DNA from: Usitatibacter palustris
Lineage (GTDB): Bacteria; Pseudomonadota; Gammaproteobacteria; Burkholderiales; Usitatibacteraceae
Assembly (NCBI RefSeq): GCF_013003985.1
Contig: NZ_CP053073.1
Span: 3,224,001-3,288,000, forward strand
Length of the DNA stretch: 64,000 bases
Reading direction: 5' to 3'
Program-made: the position numbers and the translations under genes
The notes under the pieces: model-generated
What the model saw: the letters and a program-made list of their open reading frames with translations, nothing else
Database searches by the model: none
Told to the model about the DNA's origin: nothing
Part shown: piece after piece, positions 20,759-31,787 of the stretch
Position numbering within the stretch: position 1 is the first letter of the stretch
How the letters are laid out: each line of letters begins with the position of its first letter

Positions 20759-21355
20759 TTATCGGCGCGGCGGCTCGGCCACGCCCATGGAGATGATGTA
20801 CTTGAGCGCCTCGTCGACCGTCATCTGCAATTCGATGGTCTCGTTCTTCGGCACGATCAGGAAGAAGCCGGAGGTGATGTTGGGCGTGGTGGGAATGAAC
20901 ACCGAGACCTGGTCGTGTCCCAGATGGTCGGTCACTTCGTGCTCGGGGCTACCGGTGACGAGCGCGACAGTCCAAGAGCCCGCGTGCGGGTAACGCACGA
21001 GCACCGCGCGGCGGAACGCCTTGCCTTCCGGCGAGAAGAGCGTGTCGCTGATCTGCTTCACGCCACCGTAGATCGAGCGGACGATCGGAATGCGGCTGAG
21101 CAACCCGTCGCCCAGCGCGAGGAGCCTGCGGCCGAAGAAGTTCGCGGCGAGCGCGCCCGTGAGCAGCAGGATCGCGATCACGAGGATGATGCCCAGGCCC
21201 GGCACGTGGAAGCCGAGGAGGCGCTCCGTGCTGTAGTCGCCGGGCACGAGCAGCAGCGTCTGGTCCATGAGGTCGACCAGCGCCTTCAGCACCCAGATGG
21301 TGATGCCCAGCGGGATCCAGACCAGGAGCCCGGCGATGAGGTAACGCCGCAGCAT
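20759..21355 (-). CDS. DUF502 family membrane protein
   Basis: This 198-residue protein has two N-terminal membrane helices (about residues 5-35 and 50-75) and a soluble C-terminal part with [15 protein letters not shown] and [13 protein letters not shown], both DUF502 hallmarks. The function is unknown. In many betaproteobacteria it stands directly before aspS, as here, with only 7 nt between them. Confidence 0.88.
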   Translation of the reverse strand: MLRRYLIAGLLVWIPLGITIWVLKALVDLMDQTLLLVPGDYSTERLLGFHVPGLGIILVIAILLLTGALAANFFGRRLLALGDGLLSRIPIVRSIYGGVKQISDTLFSPEGKAFRRAVLVRYPHAGSWTVALVTGSPEHEVTDHLGHDQVSVFIPTTPNITSGFFLIVPKNETIELQMTVDEALKYIISMGVAEPPRR

Positions 21356-21358
21356 GGA

Positions 21359-21679
21359 TCAGCTGCCGGCTTTTGCGGCCGGAGTGCTCGCGGGTGCGGC
21401 GTCCGACGTGGTGGAGCTGGGGGCCTTGGTCTCGCTCTTCGATTCCGTCTTGGGCGCCTCGGCGGTGCTCGCACTCGACGGCGCGGCGGCCTTCTTGCTG
21501 CCCTTGAAATCGGTCGCGTACCAGCCGCTGCCCTTGAGCTGGAAGCCCGCGGCCGTGAGCATCTTCGTCAACGATTCCTGCGAGCACTTCGGGCAGCGCG
21601 TCGGTGCCGGGTCACTCAGCTTCTGCAGGTACTCCTGCTCGTGGCCGCAACTGGTGCAGCGATACTCGTAGATCGGCAT
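21359..21679 (-). CDS. FmdB-family zinc ribbon protein
   Basis: This 106-residue protein has an N-terminal FmdB/CxxC_CXXC_SSSS zinc ribbon: MPIYEYRCTSCG with a second pair CPKC at residues 29-32. The remaining half is a low-complexity Ala/Ser/Lys/Thr tail, probably disordered. Proposed as a regulator in methylotrophs, its role is mostly unknown. It is the first gene of the operon with DUF502 and aspS and lies 23 nt after the predicted transcription start. Confidence 0.88.
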   Translation of the reverse strand: MPIYEYRCTSCGHEQEYLQKLSDPAPTRCPKCSQESLTKMLTAAGFQLKGSGWYATDFKGSKKAAAPSSASTAEAPKTESKSETKAPSSTTSDAAPASTPAAKAGS

Positions 21680-21708
21680 GGACGCTTCTACAAAACGTGG
21701 AAAATCGC

Positions 21709-21714
21709 ATTATA
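21709..21714 (-). promoter_or_regulatory. Extended -10 promoter for the FmdB-DUF502-aspS operon
   Basis: On the minus strand the sequence reads TGTTATAAT, a perfect TATAAT with the TG extension one base upstream. The -35 region is weak, as often with extended -10 promoters. Transcription should begin near 21702, giving a leader of about 23 nt. Confidence 0.55.
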
Positions 21715-21724
21715 ACACAAGCAC

Positions 21725-22597
21725 TTAGCGACGGGCCTGCTCCAGCGCGGCAATCCGCGCCTCGATCGGCGGATGGCTCGAGAAAAGCGCCATCCAGCCG
21801 GGCTTGTCGGAAATGCCCGAGGACTGGAATGCCTTGGGCAATGCGCCCGGCTCCAGGCCGCCGAGGCGGCGAAGCGCGGCGACCATCGGCCGCGGCGTTC
21901 CCATGAACTGCGCAGCGCCCGCATCCGCGCGGAATTCACGCAGGCGAGAGAACCACATCACGATGATCGACGCGAGGAGCGCGAAGACGATTTCGCAAAC
22001 GAAGACGGTGACGTAGTAACCGATGCCCACGCCGCGATCGTTCTTGAGGATGACCCGGTCGACCACGTAGCCCACGATGCGCGCGAAGAAAACGACGAAC
22101 GTGTTCACCACGCCCTGGATGAGCGTGAGGGTGACCATGTCGCCATTGGCGATGTGCGCCACTTCATGCGCGAGCACCGCCTCGACTTCTTCCTTGGTCA
22201 TCGACTGCAGCAGCCCGGTGGAAACGGCGACGAGCGCGTCGTTCTTGAATGCACCCGTGGCAAACGCGTTGGGCTCACCCTCGTAGATCGCGACTTCGGG
22301 CATGCCCACGCCGGCCTTTTCGGACAGGCGCTTCACGGTGTTCACGAGCCACACTTCGTCGCCGGTCTGCGGCGTCTCGATCACCTGCGCGCCCGTGCTC
22401 CACTTCGCCATCGGCTTGGAAAGCAGCAGCGAGATGAAGGAACCCGTGAAACCGACGATGACCGAGAACACCAGCAGCATGCCGATGTTGAGGCCTTCGG
22501 CCGCGATGAAGCGGTTCGCGCCGGTGATCGTGAGCACGATGCCCAGCACGACCATTACCGCGAGGTTGGTGAGGAGGAACAGTACGATTCGTTTCAT
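21725..22597 (-). CDS. htpX: Membrane zinc metalloprotease HtpX
   Basis: This 290-residue protease has two N-terminal membrane helices (about residues 5-25 and 35-58), the zinc-binding HEVAH motif at about residue 144, and two more membrane helices before a soluble end. HtpX helps degrade damaged inner-membrane proteins, overlapping with FtsH. The protein is near-identical in layout to family members of this length. It reads in the same direction as ssb, 31 nt downstream of it. Confidence 0.95.
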   Translation of the reverse strand: MKRIVLFLLTNLAVMVVLGIVLTITGANRFIAAEGLNIGMLLVFSVIVGFTGSFISLLLSKPMAKWSTGAQVIETPQTGDEVWLVNTVKRLSEKAGVGMPEVAIYEGEPNAFATGAFKNDALVAVSTGLLQSMTKEEVEAVLAHEVAHIANGDMVTLTLIQGVVNTFVVFFARIVGYVVDRVILKNDRGVGIGYYVTVFVCEIVFALLASIIVMWFSRLREFRADAGAAQFMGTPRPMVAALRRLGGLEPGALPKAFQSSGISDKPGWMALFSSHPPIEARIAALEQARR

Positions 22598-22628
22598 TGG
22601 TTTTTAGTGATCCGAAAATGATCCCGCG

Positions 22629-23102
22629 TCAGAAGGGAATGTCGTCCTCGAAATCGTCGAACTTGCCGCCGCTCTTCGCAGCCGGCTTCGCCGACGACGA
22701 TGCGGGCCGTTCACCGCCACCGCCGCCACCGCCGACGTCACCACGCTCGCTGCGCTCGCCGCCGCCCATGCCCTGGCGCGAGCCGAGCATCTGCATGCGA
22801 TCGGCGATGATCTCGGTGGAGTAGCGCTTCACGCCGTCCTTCTCCCATTCGCGGGTCTGGAGGCGGCCTTCCACGTACACCTGGCTGCCTTTCTTCAGGT
22901 ACTCGCCGGCGATTTCCGCGAGCTTTCCGAAGAAGGCCACGCGGTGCCATTCGGTCTTCTCCTGCTTCTCGCCGGACTTGTCCTTCCACGTCTCCGTGGT
23001 GGCGACCGAAATATTGGTCACTGCGCCGCCGTCGGGGATGTAGCGGGTTTCGGGATCGCGCCCGAGGTTGCCGACGAGGATTACTTTGTTCACCGATGCC
23101 AT
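22629..23102 (-). CDS. ssb: Single-stranded DNA-binding protein
   Basis: This 157-residue protein starts [18 protein letters not shown], has the OB fold to about residue 110, a Gly/Ser-rich disordered linker (about 112-145) and the acidic tip [10 protein letters not shown] that recruits replication and repair enzymes. Nearness to uvrA, with an MFS gene between, is common in proteobacteria, where ssb and uvrA are often neighbours. Confidence 0.97.
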   Translation of the reverse strand: MASVNKVILVGNLGRDPETRYIPDGGAVTNISVATTETWKDKSGEKQEKTEWHRVAFFGKLAEIAGEYLKKGSQVYVEGRLQTREWEKDGVKRYSTEIIADRMQMLGSRQGMGGGERSERGDVGGGGGGGERPASSSAKPAAKSGGKFDDFEDDIPF

Positions 23103-23117
23103 GGCATTGCTCCCTTG

Positions 23118-24332
23118 CTAGGTTCTTGAGGCCGGAGCCGAATCCGCCGCGGGGAGCGCGGAGGCTTCTTCTTCCAGCGAGATGGGGGCGGGATCGCCCA
23201 TTTTCCAGGCCACCGCGAGCCACGCCGCAGTGAGCACGATACAGCCGACGATGACCGCCGTGGGGCCGCCCGCCTGGGCGGCCACGCCGCCGAGCGCCCC
23301 GCCGGCGAACATGCCGAGGAACTGCACGCTCGAGAACACCCCGGTGGCCGCGCCCCGGGCGCCCTCCGGAGCCGCGCGCGATACGAGCGCGGGCAGCTTC
23401 GCTTCCAGAACGTTGAACGCCCCGAAGAAGATGACCAGCGCCACGACGATGCCGGCGAGCTCATGCTGCCCGGCAACCAGCGCGGCCAGGCTCGCGGCGA
23501 GCGCGATGATGGCGCCGAGGAACGTGGCGCGCTCGCGTGTCGAGGCACGGCCCAGGATCGCGGGGAGCATCAGCACGAAGCCGCCGGCCACCACGCCCAG
23601 GTAGAGGCCCCAGTGGTCCTTCGGGGCGAGGCCGGCTTTCACCATCGCCGGCGGAATCACGACGAAGACCGCCATGAGGATGAGGCGCAGCGTGAACACG
23701 CCGAAGTTGAGCCGCAGGAGTTCGGGGTTGACGAGGACGCGGCGGAAATCGACCGGGCCTCGCGCCGCCGGCGCATCGACGACATCGGGAAGCATCCAGG
23801 CCACCACGCCCATCGCGAGGATGCACATCACGCCGGTCATCGCGAAGATTCCCTGCACGCCGATCTGTTGCGCAAGGAAGGGAGCGAGGATGAACGACAG
23901 CGCGAAGGACGCGCCGATCGTCGAGCCGATCATCGCCATGGCCTTCGTTCGCTGGCTCGGCCGCGTGAGGTCGCCGGCCATCGCGATCGCCACCGCGGAA
24001 ATGGCCCCGGCGCCCTGCAGCATGCGGCCGAGGATCACCATCGCGGGCGAATCGAAGGCCGCGGCGACGAAGCTCCCCGCCGCCATGATGGCCAGGCCCA
24101 CGTAGAGCACGGGCTTGCGGCCGATGCGGTCGGAGACGTAGCCGAAGGGAATCTGCAGGACGGCCTGCGTGAGGCCGTAGGCGCCGAGCGCCACGCCCAC
24201 GAGCGTGATCGTCCAGCCCGGGCGGCCCTCGGCGTAGAGCGCGAAGACCGGCAGGATCACGAACATGCCGAACAGGCGAAGGCCGAAGATCGCCGCGAGC
24301 GAGAGGCTCGCGCGGAGCTCCTGGGGGCTCAT
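23118..24332 (-). CDS. MFS transporter (drug/sugar-phosphate exporter type)
   Basis: This 404-residue protein has about 12 membrane helices and the MFS motif A segment GYVSDRIGRKPVLY between helices 2 and 3. Helix 5 carries a motif C-like region. ATG 24332 is chosen; an in-frame ATG at 24440 would overlap the uvrA start and promoter region. Its order with ssb and uvrA is widely found in betaproteobacteria. The substrate cannot be predicted. Confidence 0.88.
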   Translation of the reverse strand: MSPQELRASLSLAAIFGLRLFGMFVILPVFALYAEGRPGWTITLVGVALGAYGLTQAVLQIPFGYVSDRIGRKPVLYVGLAIMAAGSFVAAAFDSPAMVILGRMLQGAGAISAVAIAMAGDLTRPSQRTKAMAMIGSTIGASFALSFILAPFLAQQIGVQGIFAMTGVMCILAMGVVAWMLPDVVDAPAARGPVDFRRVLVNPELLRLNFGVFTLRLILMAVFVVIPPAMVKAGLAPKDHWGLYLGVVAGGFVLMLPAILGRASTRERATFLGAIIALAASLAALVAGQHELAGIVVALVIFFGAFNVLEAKLPALVSRAAPEGARGAATGVFSSVQFLGMFAGGALGGVAAQAGGPTAVIVGCIVLTAAWLAVAWKMGDPAPISLEEEASALPAADSAPASRT

Positions 24333-24393
24333 GCGGACCGGGGTGCTCAACGCGGGCGGAAAGGGGGAAGTGGGACGGGAAGTGAGGCTGCGG

Positions 24394-24399
24394 TATATT
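24394..24399 (+). promoter_or_regulatory. Candidate -10 element of uvrA
   Basis: TATATT lies 44 nt before the uvrA ATG in the 110 nt divergent spacer with the MFS gene. No strong -35 is visible. No CTGT-N8-ACAG LexA box is seen in the spacer, so SOS control is not supported. Confidence 0.35.
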
Positions 24400-24442
24400 A
24401 GCAGATTGCCCTTCGCGGCCAGAGGTTCAGATTCCTGCATTG

Positions 24443-27313
24443 ATGGACTCGATTCGGATTCGCGGCGCCCGCACCCACAACCTCAAGAACGTCAGCCTCG
24501 ACATTCCGCGCAACCGGCTGGTGGTGATCACCGGTCTCTCCGGTTCCGGCAAGTCCTCCCTCGCCTTCGACACGCTCTACGCCGAGGGGCAACGCCGCTA
24601 CGTGGAGTCGCTCTCCGCCTACGCGCGCCAGTTTCTCCAGCTCATGGAAAAGCCCGATGTGGACCTCATCGAGGGCCTCTCGCCGGCGATCTCCATCGAG
24701 CAGAAGGCCACGTCGCACAATCCGCGCTCGACGGTGGGCACGGTCACCGAGATCCACGATTACCTGCGCCTATTGTTCGCGCGCGTGGGCGATCCCTATT
24801 GCCCCGATCACAACGTGCCGCTCTCCGCGCAGAGCGTCTCGCAGATGGTCGATCACGTGCTCGCAATGCCCGAGGGCACGCGCGTCATGGTGCTCGCGCC
24901 GCTCGTGGTCGCGCGCAAGGGCGAGCAGCTCGACCTCTTCGAGGAGCTGCGCGCGCAAGGCTTTGTTCGCCTGCGCATTGACGGCAAGGTGCACGAGATC
25001 GAAGCGCTGCCCAAGCTCGATCGCAACAAGAAACACACCGTCGAGATCGTGGTCGATCGCCTCAAGGTCCAGGCCGACGCGGGGCAACGCCTCGCCGAAT
25101 CGTTCGAGACGGCGCTGCGCCACGCCGATGGCCGTGCGATCGCGGTTGAAATGGATGGTGATGGTTCGCCGGCAGGCGCCGGAGCCGAGCACCTGTTCTC
25201 CGCGAAGTTCGCCTGCCCCATCTGCAGCTATTCGATTCCCGAGCTCGAGCCGCGCCTGTTCTCGTTCAACAACCCGATGGGTGCGTGCCCGCGCTGCGAC
25301 GGCCTCGGAGAGATCACCTTCTTCGATCCGCGGCGGGTCGTGGCCTTCCCGCATCTCTCGCTCGCCGGTGGCGCGGTGCGCGGCTGGGACCGGCGCAACC
25401 AGTTCTACTTCTCGATGCTGGTGTCGCTCGCGCAGCACTACGCCTTCGACGTGGACGCGCCCTTCGAGTCGCTCGATCCGAAGGCGCAGCAAGCCGTGCT
25501 GCAGGGCTCGGGCGACGAAAAGATCGCGTTCCGCTATCCCGGCGAGAAGGGGCGCGCGAGCGTGAAGGAACATGCGTTCGAGGGCATCCTCCCGAATCTC
25601 GAGCGCCGCTATCGCGAGACCGATTCGGTCGCGGTGAAGGAAGAGCTCGCCAAGTACCTGAACAATCGCGCCTGCCCCGAGTGCGACGGCACGCGCCTGC
25701 GCAAGGAAGCGCGCCACGTGCGCGTGGCCGATCGCAACATCCACGAGCTCTCCGCGCTGCCGCTGCGCACGGTGCAGCCGTTCTTCGAGAAACTGGAACT
25801 GCCCGGCGCCAAGCGCGCGATCGCCGACAAGATCGTGCGGGAGATCGCCAACCGCGTGCAGTTCCTGAACAACGTGGGACTCGATTACCTTTCGCTCACG
25901 CGTTCGGCCGACACGCTTTCGGGCGGCGAAGCACAACGCATCCGGCTCGCGAGCCAGATCGGCTCGGGGCTCACGGGCGTCATGTACGTGCTCGACGAAC
26001 CTTCGATCGGCCTGCACCAGCGCGACAACGCGCGGCTCATCGAGACGCTCAAGCGCCTGCGCGACCTGGGCAATTCGGTGATCGTGGTCGAGCACGATGA
26101 AGAAGCCATCGAGGCTGCGGACCACGTGGTCGACATCGGTCCGGGTGCCGGCGTGCACGGAGGCGAGATCGTCGCGCAGGGCACGCCCGCGGACATCGAG
26201 CGCCATCCCACTTCGCTCACCGGCCAGTACCTCTCGGGGCGCAAATCGATCCCGATGCCGGCGCGCCGCCGCCAGCCGGATGTGAAGAAATCGCTGCGCA
26301 TCGCGGGCGCACGCGGCAACAACCTGAAGGATGTGACGGTCGATATTCCCGTCGGCCTTTTCGTGTGCGTCACCGGCGTTTCCGGCTCGGGTAAATCCAC
26401 GCTCATCAACGACACGCTCTACACGGCGGTCGCGCACCACCTCTACGGCTCGGCCGCCGAACCCGCGGACCACGACGCCATCGAGGGACTCGATCATTTC
26501 GACAAGGTGATCAGCGTCGACCAGAGCCCGATCGGTCGCACGCCGCGCTCGAACCCGGCAACGTACACGGGCCTCTTCACGCCGATCCGCGACCTCTTCG
26601 CCGGCGTGCCCGAATCGCGCGCGCGCGGCTACGGTCCGGGGCGCTTCTCGTTCAACGTGAAGGGCGGGCGGTGCGAAGCGTGCCAGGGCGACGGCATGAT
26701 CAAGGTGGAGATGCACTTCCTGCCGGATGTCTACGTGCCCTGCGATGTCTGCCACGCGAAGCGCTACAACCGCGAGACGCTCGAGGTGCACTACAAGGGC
26801 AAGTCGATCGCCGAGGTGCTCGACATGACGGTCGAGCAGGCGCACGAGTTCTTCACCTCCGTGCCCGCGATCGCGCGCAAGCTCTCCACGCTCCTCGAGG
26901 TCGGCCTGGGCTACGTGAAGCTCGGCCAGAGCGCGACCACGCTGTCGGGCGGCGAAGCGCAGCGCGTGAAGCTTTCCCTCGAGCTCTCGAAGCGCGACAC
27001 GGGGCGCACGCTCTTCATCCTCGACGAACCCACCACGGGCCTGCACTTCCATGACATCGACCTGCTCCTCAAGGTCCTCCACCGGCTGCGCGACCACGGC
27101 AACACCGTCGTCGTCATCGAGCACAATCTCGACGTGATCAAGACCGCGGATTGGCTTCTCGACCTCGGCCCCGAAGGGGGCGACGGCGGCGGGCGCGTGA
27201 TCGCCGTGGGTACGCCCGAAGACATCAGTGCGGCGCCGGAGAGCTTCACCGGCCAGTTCCTTCGCCCGCTCCTGACCCCGGCCGTACCGCGGCGAAAGGC
27301 GGCGGCTGGATGA
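24443..27313 (+). CDS. uvrA: Excinuclease ABC subunit UvrA
   Basis: UvrA is the damage-recognition ATPase of nucleotide excision repair. The 956-residue protein has two ABC ATPase modules: Walker [10 protein letters not shown] near residue 31 and GVSGSGKST near 647, with [12 protein letters not shown] and [12 protein letters not shown] signatures. Zinc-binding clusters are CPIC...CPRC in the first half and CEAC...CDVC in the second. ATG at 24443 is preferred over the TTG three bases before it. The stop overlaps the glycerate kinase start. Confidence 0.98.
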   Translation: MDSIRIRGARTHNLKNVSLDIPRNRLVVITGLSGSGKSSLAFDTLYAEGQRRYVESLSAYARQFLQLMEKPDVDLIEGLSPAISIEQKATSHNPRSTVGTVTEIHDYLRLLFARVGDPYCPDHNVPLSAQSVSQMVDHVLAMPEGTRVMVLAPLVVARKGEQLDLFEELRAQGFVRLRIDGKVHEIEALPKLDRNKKHTVEIVVDRLKVQADAGQRLAESFETALRHADGRAIAVEMDGDGSPAGAGAEHLFSAKFACPICSYSIPELEPRLFSFNNPMGACPRCDGLGEITFFDPRRVVAFPHLSLAGGAVRGWDRRNQFYFSMLVSLAQHYAFDVDAPFESLDPKAQQAVLQGSGDEKIAFRYPGEKGRASVKEHAFEGILPNLERRYRETDSVAVKEELAKYLNNRACPECDGTRLRKEARHVRVADRNIHELSALPLRTVQPFFEKLELPGAKRAIADKIVREIANRVQFLNNVGLDYLSLTRSADTLSGGEAQRIRLASQIGSGLTGVMYVLDEPSIGLHQRDNARLIETLKRLRDLGNSVIVVEHDEEAIEAADHVVDIGPGAGVHGGEIVAQGTPADIERHPTSLTGQYLSGRKSIPMPARRRQPDVKKSLRIAGARGNNLKDVTVDIPVGLFVCVTGVSGSGKSTLINDTLYTAVAHHLYGSAAEPADHDAIEGLDHFDKVISVDQSPIGRTPRSNPATYTGLFTPIRDLFAGVPESRARGYGPGRFSFNVKGGRCEACQGDGMIKVEMHFLPDVYVPCDVCHAKRYNRETLEVHYKGKSIAEVLDMTVEQAHEFFTSVPAIARKLSTLLEVGLGYVKLGQSATTLSGGEAQRVKLSLELSKRDTGRTLFILDEPTTGLHFHDIDLLLKVLHRLRDHGNTVVVIEHNLDVIKTADWLLDLGPEGGDGGGRVIAVGTPEDISAAPESFTGQFLRPLLTPAVPRRKAAAG

Positions 27314-28581
27314 ACCCGCGCGACCTTTTGCTCGGCAGCTTCGCTGCCGCGCTTGCGGCGGCGGACCCCCTGCAGATCGTCCCGCGCCACCTGCCCTCGC
27401 CGCCAAAAGGCCGCACGGTCGTCGTCGGCGCCGGCAAGGCTGCAGGCGCAATGGCACTCGCGGTGGAGACCGCGTGGCCCGCGGACCGGCCCCTGGAAGG
27501 CGTCGTGATCACGCGCTACGGCCACGGCCTGCCCACGCAACGCATTCGCGTGGTGGAGGCAGGCCACCCGGTTCCCGACGAATCCGGGGAGCGCGCCGCG
27601 CACGAGATCCTGGCGCTCGCGAAATCGCTGGGTGAAGACGACCTCCTGCTGGTCCTCGTTTCCGGCGGCGGCTCCGCCCTGCTCTCGGCGCCGGTTCCGG
27701 CCGTGTCGATGGCCGACCTGAAGGCGGTCACGCGGCAGCTGCTCGCCTGCGGCGCGCCGATCCAGGACATGAACACGGTGCGCAAGCACCTCTCGACCAT
27801 CCAGGGCGGGCGCCTTGCCGTCGCAAGCCGTGCACAGGTGGTTGCCCTCGTGATCTCCGACGTGACCGGCGACGATCCCACGCACATCGCTTCGGGCCCC
27901 TGCGCGCCGGACCCGACCACCTTTGCCGATGCGCAGGAAGTGCTGCGCCTCCATGGCGTGGAGCCGCCCGCGTCGATCGCGGCGCACCTCGCGCGCGGAG
28001 CGAAGGGCGAGGAACCCGAGACGCCCAAGCCCGACGACCAGATCTTCACGCGCGTGGAAAACGTGGTGATCGCCACGGCCCACCAGAGCCTCATGACAGC
28101 CTCGGCCTTCGTGCAGGCGCGCGGCATCACGCCGATGGTGCTGGGCGACAGCGTCACGGGCGAATCGCGCGAAGTCGCGAAGGTGTATGCGGCGCTCGCG
28201 CGCCAGATCCACCAGCATTCGCACCCGCTCAAGCGCCCGGTGGCGCTGATCTCCGGCGGCGAGACCACCGTCACCATCCGCGGCAACGGGCGTGGCGGGC
28301 GCTGCACCGAGTTCCTGCTCTCGCTCGCGGTCGACCTCGCGGGCCTCGACCACGTACACGCGCTGGCGGCCGATACCGACGGCATCGACGGCAGCGAGTC
28401 GAATGCGGGCGCGATCCTGCTGCCCGATTCGATCGCTCGCGCCGCGGCACTCGGTCACTCGGCGAAGGCGATGCTCGCCGACAACGACGGCTACAGCTTC
28501 TTCGCCGCGCTCAACGACCTCGTGATCACCGGTCCGACGCGCACGAACGTGAACGACTTCCGGATCATCCTCGTCCAGTAG
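27310..28581 (+). CDS. Glycerate 2-kinase (DUF4147/TtuD-GckA family)
   Basis: This 423-residue protein has the DUF4147 N-terminal domain with [22 protein letters not shown] and [11 protein letters not shown], and the MOFRL C-terminal domain from about residue 310 with [10 protein letters not shown] and DTDGIDG. It phosphorylates glycerate to 2-phosphoglycerate in glyoxylate and serine-type carbon flow. The ATG overlaps the uvrA TGA (ATGA), so co-transcription with uvrA is likely. It ends 27 nt before the terminator stem. Confidence 0.93.
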   Translation: MNPRDLLLGSFAAALAAADPLQIVPRHLPSPPKGRTVVVGAGKAAGAMALAVETAWPADRPLEGVVITRYGHGLPTQRIRVVEAGHPVPDESGERAAHEILALAKSLGEDDLLLVLVSGGGSALLSAPVPAVSMADLKAVTRQLLACGAPIQDMNTVRKHLSTIQGGRLAVASRAQVVALVISDVTGDDPTHIASGPCAPDPTTFADAQEVLRLHGVEPPASIAAHLARGAKGEEPETPKPDDQIFTRVENVVIATAHQSLMTASAFVQARGITPMVLGDSVTGESREVAKVYAALARQIHQHSHPLKRPVALISGGETTVTIRGNGRGGRCTEFLLSLAVDLAGLDHVHALAADTDGIDGSESNAGAILLPDSIARAAALGHSAKAMLADNDGYSFFAALNDLVITGPTRTNVNDFRIILVQ

Positions 28582-28608
28582 AGCGGCGCGGAAGCGGAAA
28601 AAGAGAAA

Positions 28609-28630
28609 GCCGCCCGAGGGCGGCTTTTTT
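28609..28630. terminator. Bidirectional terminator between the glycerate kinase and rplQ
   Basis: GCCGCC and GGCGGC form a perfect 6 bp stem around a CGAG tetraloop, flanked by A-rich sequence on the left and T6 on the right, so it can stop transcription from both sides. It closes the uvrA operon from one direction and the alpha operon from the other. Confidence 0.9.
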
Positions 28631-28647
28631 CCACGGCGCGCCAGGAC

Positions 28648-29052
28648 TCAGGCGGCCTTGTCTTCCTTCTTCGCTGCATCGCCTTCAACCGGCTCCGGGC
28701 GATCGAGCAGCTCGACCAGCGCCATCGGCGCGTTGTCGCCCTGGCGGAAGCCGAACTTCAGCACGCGCAGGTAGCCGCCGTTGCGCGTCTTGTAGCGCGG
28801 GCCCAGCTCATCGAAAAGCTTCACGACCATGTCGCGGTCGCGCAGGCGGTTGAACGCCAGGCGCTTGTTGGCGAGGGTCGGGTTCTTGCCGAGGGTGATG
28901 ATCGGCTCGGCAACGCGACGCAGCTCCTTGGCCTTCGGGAGCGTGGTCTTGATGACCTCGTGCTTGAGCAGCGAGACCGTCATGTTGCGGAACATCGCGA
29001 GGCGATGGCTGGTGGTGCGGTTGAGCTTGCGGGGTCCGTGTCCGTGACGCAT
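28648..29052 (-). CDS. rplQ: 50S ribosomal protein L17
   Basis: L17 (134 residues) binds 23S rRNA near the exit tunnel region. The start [17 protein letters not shown] is a family hallmark. The body [17 protein letters not shown] is normal, with a short acidic/Lys tail ([12 protein letters not shown]) added at the end. It is the last gene of the alpha operon, separated from rpoA by 101 nt containing hairpins. Confidence 0.97.
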   Translation of the reverse strand: MRHGHGPRKLNRTTSHRLAMFRNMTVSLLKHEVIKTTLPKAKELRRVAEPIITLGKNPTLANKRLAFNRLRDRDMVVKLFDELGPRYKTRNGGYLRVLKFGFRQGDNAPMALVELLDRPEPVEGDAAKKEDKAA

Positions 29053-29115
29053 GTTCGTTTCCTAGTGTTGTTGGCTTGTTCAGCCTTGTATTTGTTGTGG
29101 CGAACCCGAAAACAG

Positions 29116-29155
29116 ATCCCTCGGGTCCTCGGGATGACGACGCTACTGCGTCGTC
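29116..29155 (-). repeat. REP-like palindrome plus 8 bp hairpin in the rpoA-rplQ spacer
   Basis: Two structures sit side by side. The first is an imperfect palindrome bounded by ATCCC (29116-29120) and GGGAT (29131-29135). The second is a perfect 8 bp stem GACGACGC/GCGTCGTC (29136-29143 with 29148-29155) that runs into the rpoA stop codon. There is no T tract. The ATCCCGAGG...GAGGGAT style is like interspersed REP elements, but only one copy is visible here. Confidence 0.5.
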
Positions 29156-30131
29156 ACTTCGTGAGACCGGCCACCGGCCAGTTCTCGAGCTTCATGCCTA
29201 GGGTCAGACCCTTGGACGCGAGCACTTCCTTGATCTCGTTGAGCGACTTGCGGCCCAGGTTCGGGGTCTTCAGCAGCTCGTTCTCGGTGCGCTGGATGAG
29301 ATCGCCGATGTAGTAGATGTTCTCGGCCTTGAGGCAGTTGGCCGAACGCACCGTGAGCTCGAGGTCATCGACCGGCTGCAGCAGGATCGGATCGACCTGC
29401 GGCTGCGACGACTCGATACGCTCTTCCGAGGTCGATTGGAGCGAGGCGAACACCGACAGCTGGTCCACGAGCACGCTCGCGGAGTAGCGGACGGCTTCTT
29501 CCGGCTCGATGACGCCGTTGGTCTCGATGTCGATCACCAGGCGGTCCAGGTCCGTGCGCTGTTCGACGCGGGCGCTCTCGACCTGGTAGCTCACGCGGCG
29601 AACGGGGCTGAACGAGGCGTCCAGCAGGATCGAGCCGATGGAGCGCGAGTCGTCGACGCGGCGCGAGGTGGCCGGCACGTAGCCGCGGCCCTTCTCGATC
29701 TTGATCGTCATGTCGAGCTTGCCGCCGGCCGTGAGGTGGGCGATCACGTGGTCGGGATTGATGATCGCGACGTCGTGGGTCTGCTCGATGTCGGCCGCCG
29801 TGACCGCGCCCGGGGTGCTCTTCTTGAGCTTGAGCGTGGTCTCGTTGCGGTTGTGCAGCTTCATCACGACGCCCTTGAGGTTCAGGATGACGTCGACGAC
29901 GTCTTCCTGCACGCCCTCGATCGTCGAGTACTCGTGCAGCACGCCCGAGATCTTCACCTCGGTGGCGGCATAGCCGGGCATCGAGGAAAGGAGGATGCGG
30001 CGAAGGGCGTTGCCGAGCGTGTGGCCGTAGCCCCGCTCGAACGGCTCCATCACCACCTTGGCGTGCGTGGGCGACAGGTTCTGCACGTCGATGATGCGCG
30101 GCTTCAGGAAATTCGTGGCATTGCTTTGCAT
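29154..30131 (-). CDS. rpoA: DNA-directed RNA polymerase subunit alpha
   Basis: RpoA (325 residues) assembles the polymerase through its N-terminal domain and contacts UP elements and activators through its C-terminal domain. The N-terminal domain (about residues 1-230) has [17 protein letters not shown]; the C-terminal domain (about 245-315) has the helix-hairpin-helix segment [19 protein letters not shown]. Gene order rpsD-rpoA-rplQ is normal for the alpha operon. Confidence 0.98.
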   Translation of the reverse strand: MQSNATNFLKPRIIDVQNLSPTHAKVVMEPFERGYGHTLGNALRRILLSSMPGYAATEVKISGVLHEYSTIEGVQEDVVDVILNLKGVVMKLHNRNETTLKLKKSTPGAVTAADIEQTHDVAIINPDHVIAHLTAGGKLDMTIKIEKGRGYVPATSRRVDDSRSIGSILLDASFSPVRRVSYQVESARVEQRTDLDRLVIDIETNGVIEPEEAVRYSASVLVDQLSVFASLQSTSEERIESSQPQVDPILLQPVDDLELTVRSANCLKAENIYYIGDLIQRTENELLKTPNLGRKSLNEIKEVLASKGLTLGMKLENWPVAGLTK

Positions 30132-30190
30132 GCGTGTGGCCTCTGCCTGGTGCGGTTGAGGGAGGAGCTCCTCGAAACTTGGGTTGCTGC

Positions 30191-30811
30191 TTACTTCGAG
30201 TAGAGCTCCACCACCAGCTGTTCGTTCACGTCGGAGGCAAACTCCGCGCGGTCGGGCGCGCTCTTGAACGTGCCCTTGAAATTCTTCGGCTCGACTTCGA
30301 CCCAGGAGGGGAAGCCGTTCTGTTCCGCGAGGTCGAGCGAGCTCTTGATGCGCAGCTGGGCGCGCGACTTCTCGCGCACGGCAACCACGTCGGCGGCACG
30401 CAGGAGGTAAGACGGGATGTTCACCGGCTTGCCGTTGACCTCGATCGCCTTGTGCGACACGAGCTGGCGCGCTTCGGCGCGCGTGGACGCGAAGCCCATG
30501 CGGTAGACGACGTTGTCCAGGCGGCTCTCCAGGATCTGGAGGAGCACTTCACCCGTGGCGCCCTTCTTCTCGGCGGCCTTCTCGAAGTAGTTGCGGAACT
30601 GGCGCTCGAGCACGCCGTAGGTGCGGCGAATCTTCTGCTTTTCGCGCAGCTGCGTACCGTACTCGGAAATGCGCGTCGACTTCGCGCCGTGCTGGCCGGG
30701 ACGCGAATCGAGCTTGCACTTCGAGTCCAGCGAGCGGCGGGAGCTCTTCAGGAAGAGATCGGTTCCCTCGCGACGGGCGAGCTTGCAGGTGGGTCCAAGA
30801 TAACGTGCCAC
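30191..30811 (-). CDS. rpsD: 30S ribosomal protein S4
   Basis: S4 (206 residues) is a primary 16S rRNA binder at the 5' domain and, in E. coli, the translational repressor of the alpha operon. The start [18 protein letters not shown] is typical. The S4 RNA-binding domain covers about residues 95-160 with [20 protein letters not shown]. The full length indicates the non-zinc form. Confidence 0.98.
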   Translation of the reverse strand: MARYLGPTCKLARREGTDLFLKSSRRSLDSKCKLDSRPGQHGAKSTRISEYGTQLREKQKIRRTYGVLERQFRNYFEKAAEKKGATGEVLLQILESRLDNVVYRMGFASTRAEARQLVSHKAIEVNGKPVNIPSYLLRAADVVAVREKSRAQLRIKSSLDLAEQNGFPSWVEVEPKNFKGTFKSAPDRAEFASDVNEQLVVELYSK

Positions 30812-30842
30812 GGTGTTCTCCTATGTTCTCGTCGGTCGCCGA

Positions 30843-31235
30843 TTACATCCGGCGGCGCTTGGGCGGACGGCAGCCGTTATGGGGGACGGGCGTCACGTCG
30901 GCGATCGAGATGATCTTCAGGCCCAGCGCGTTGAGCGCGCGCACGGCCGATTCACGACCCGGGCCGGGGCCCTTGATGCGCACTTCGAGGTTCTTCACGC
31001 CATGCTCCTGCGCGGCGCGGCCGGCCGATTCCGCGGCCACCTGGGCGGCGAACGGCGTGGACTTGCGCGAGCCCTTGAAGCCCGCGGCGCCCGAGGTCGC
31101 CCACGACAGGGCATTGCCCTGGCGGTCGGTGATCGTGACGATCGTGTTGTTGAACGACGCGTGGATGTGGGCGATGCCCTCCGAGACGGCCTTCTTGACC
31201 TTCTTGCGGACGCGTGCGGCTGCTGCCTTGACCAT
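30843..31235 (-). CDS. rpsK: 30S ribosomal protein S11
   Basis: S11 (130 residues) forms part of the platform of the small subunit near the mRNA exit. Segments [19 protein letters not shown] and the C-terminal [14 protein letters not shown] are signature parts. It lies between rpsM and rpsD in the alpha operon. Confidence 0.98.
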   Translation of the reverse strand: MVKAAAARVRKKVKKAVSEGIAHIHASFNNTIVTITDRQGNALSWATSGAAGFKGSRKSTPFAAQVAAESAGRAAQEHGVKNLEVRIKGPGPGRESAVRALNALGLKIISIADVTPVPHNGCRPPKRRRM

Positions 31236-31256
31236 GGTGTGCCTTTCGATTCCTGA

Positions 31257-31628
31257 TTAAGTCGCGGCCTTCGACAGGCGGACGGCCTTGCGCGGGCCCT
31301 TGCGGGTGCGCGCGTTGGTGCGGGTACGCTGGCCGCGAACGGGCAGGCCCTTCTTGTGGCGCACGCCGCGGTAGCAACCGAGGTCCATGAGCCGCTTGAT
31401 GTTCATCGACGTTTCGCGGCGGAGGTCGCCCTCGACCGTGAACTTCGCTACGCTCTCGCGCAGCTTGTCCATCTCGGCGTCGGTGAGATCCTTGATCTTG
31501 GCCGCATGCTTGATGCCGACGGCGTCGCAGATCGAGCGCGCGCGGGCGCGGCCGATGCCATAGATCGCGGTCAGCGCGATGGCGGCGTGCTGGTGGTTCG
31601 GAATGTTGATGCCTGCAATACGGGCCAT
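31257..31628 (-). CDS. rpsM: 30S ribosomal protein S13
   Basis: S13 (123 residues) sits in the head of the 30S and makes the B1 intersubunit bridges. N-terminal [15 protein letters not shown] and the C-terminal basic tail with [19 protein letters not shown] are typical. It is the first gene of the alpha operon, following rpmJ without a clear promoter. Confidence 0.98.
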   Translation of the reverse strand: MARIAGINIPNHQHAAIALTAIYGIGRARARSICDAVGIKHAAKIKDLTDAEMDKLRESVAKFTVEGDLRRETSMNIKRLMDLGCYRGVRHKKGLPVRGQRTRTNARTRKGPRKAVRLSKAAT

Positions 31629-31662
31629 GTCTAGTCCTCAGTAATCCGGGCGCGCGCGGGGC

Positions 31663-31776
31663 TTAGCCCTGGCGCTGCTTGTGGCGCGGGTCGGTGCAGA
31701 TCACTCGAACCACGCGCTTGCGCCGCACGATCTTGCATTTGCGGCAAATCTTCTTGACGCTCGCCTGCACTCGCAT
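31663..31776 (-). CDS. rpmJ: 50S ribosomal protein L36
   Basis: This very short gene encodes 37 residues starting [15 protein letters not shown] and ending HKQRQG. The zinc ribbon ligands are C11, C14, C27 and H32, so this is the zinc-binding form of L36. It lies between infA (start 31788 region) and rpsM, as in most bacteria. The stop is TAA at 31663-31665. Confidence 0.96.
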   Translation of the reverse strand: MRVQASVKKICRKCKIVRRKRVVRVICTDPRHKQRQG

Positions 31777-31787
31777 CGTCTTTCTCC

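Noticed and set aside
24333..24442. LexA box before uvrA
   Set aside because: No CTGT-N8-ACAG or close variant is present.
24770..27457. 895-codon open frame antisense to uvrA
   Set aside because: It is a GC-bias shadow of uvrA with no motif or ribosome site. Similar antisense frames at 31878-33809, 44265-46931 and 47315-49615 were left out for the same reason.
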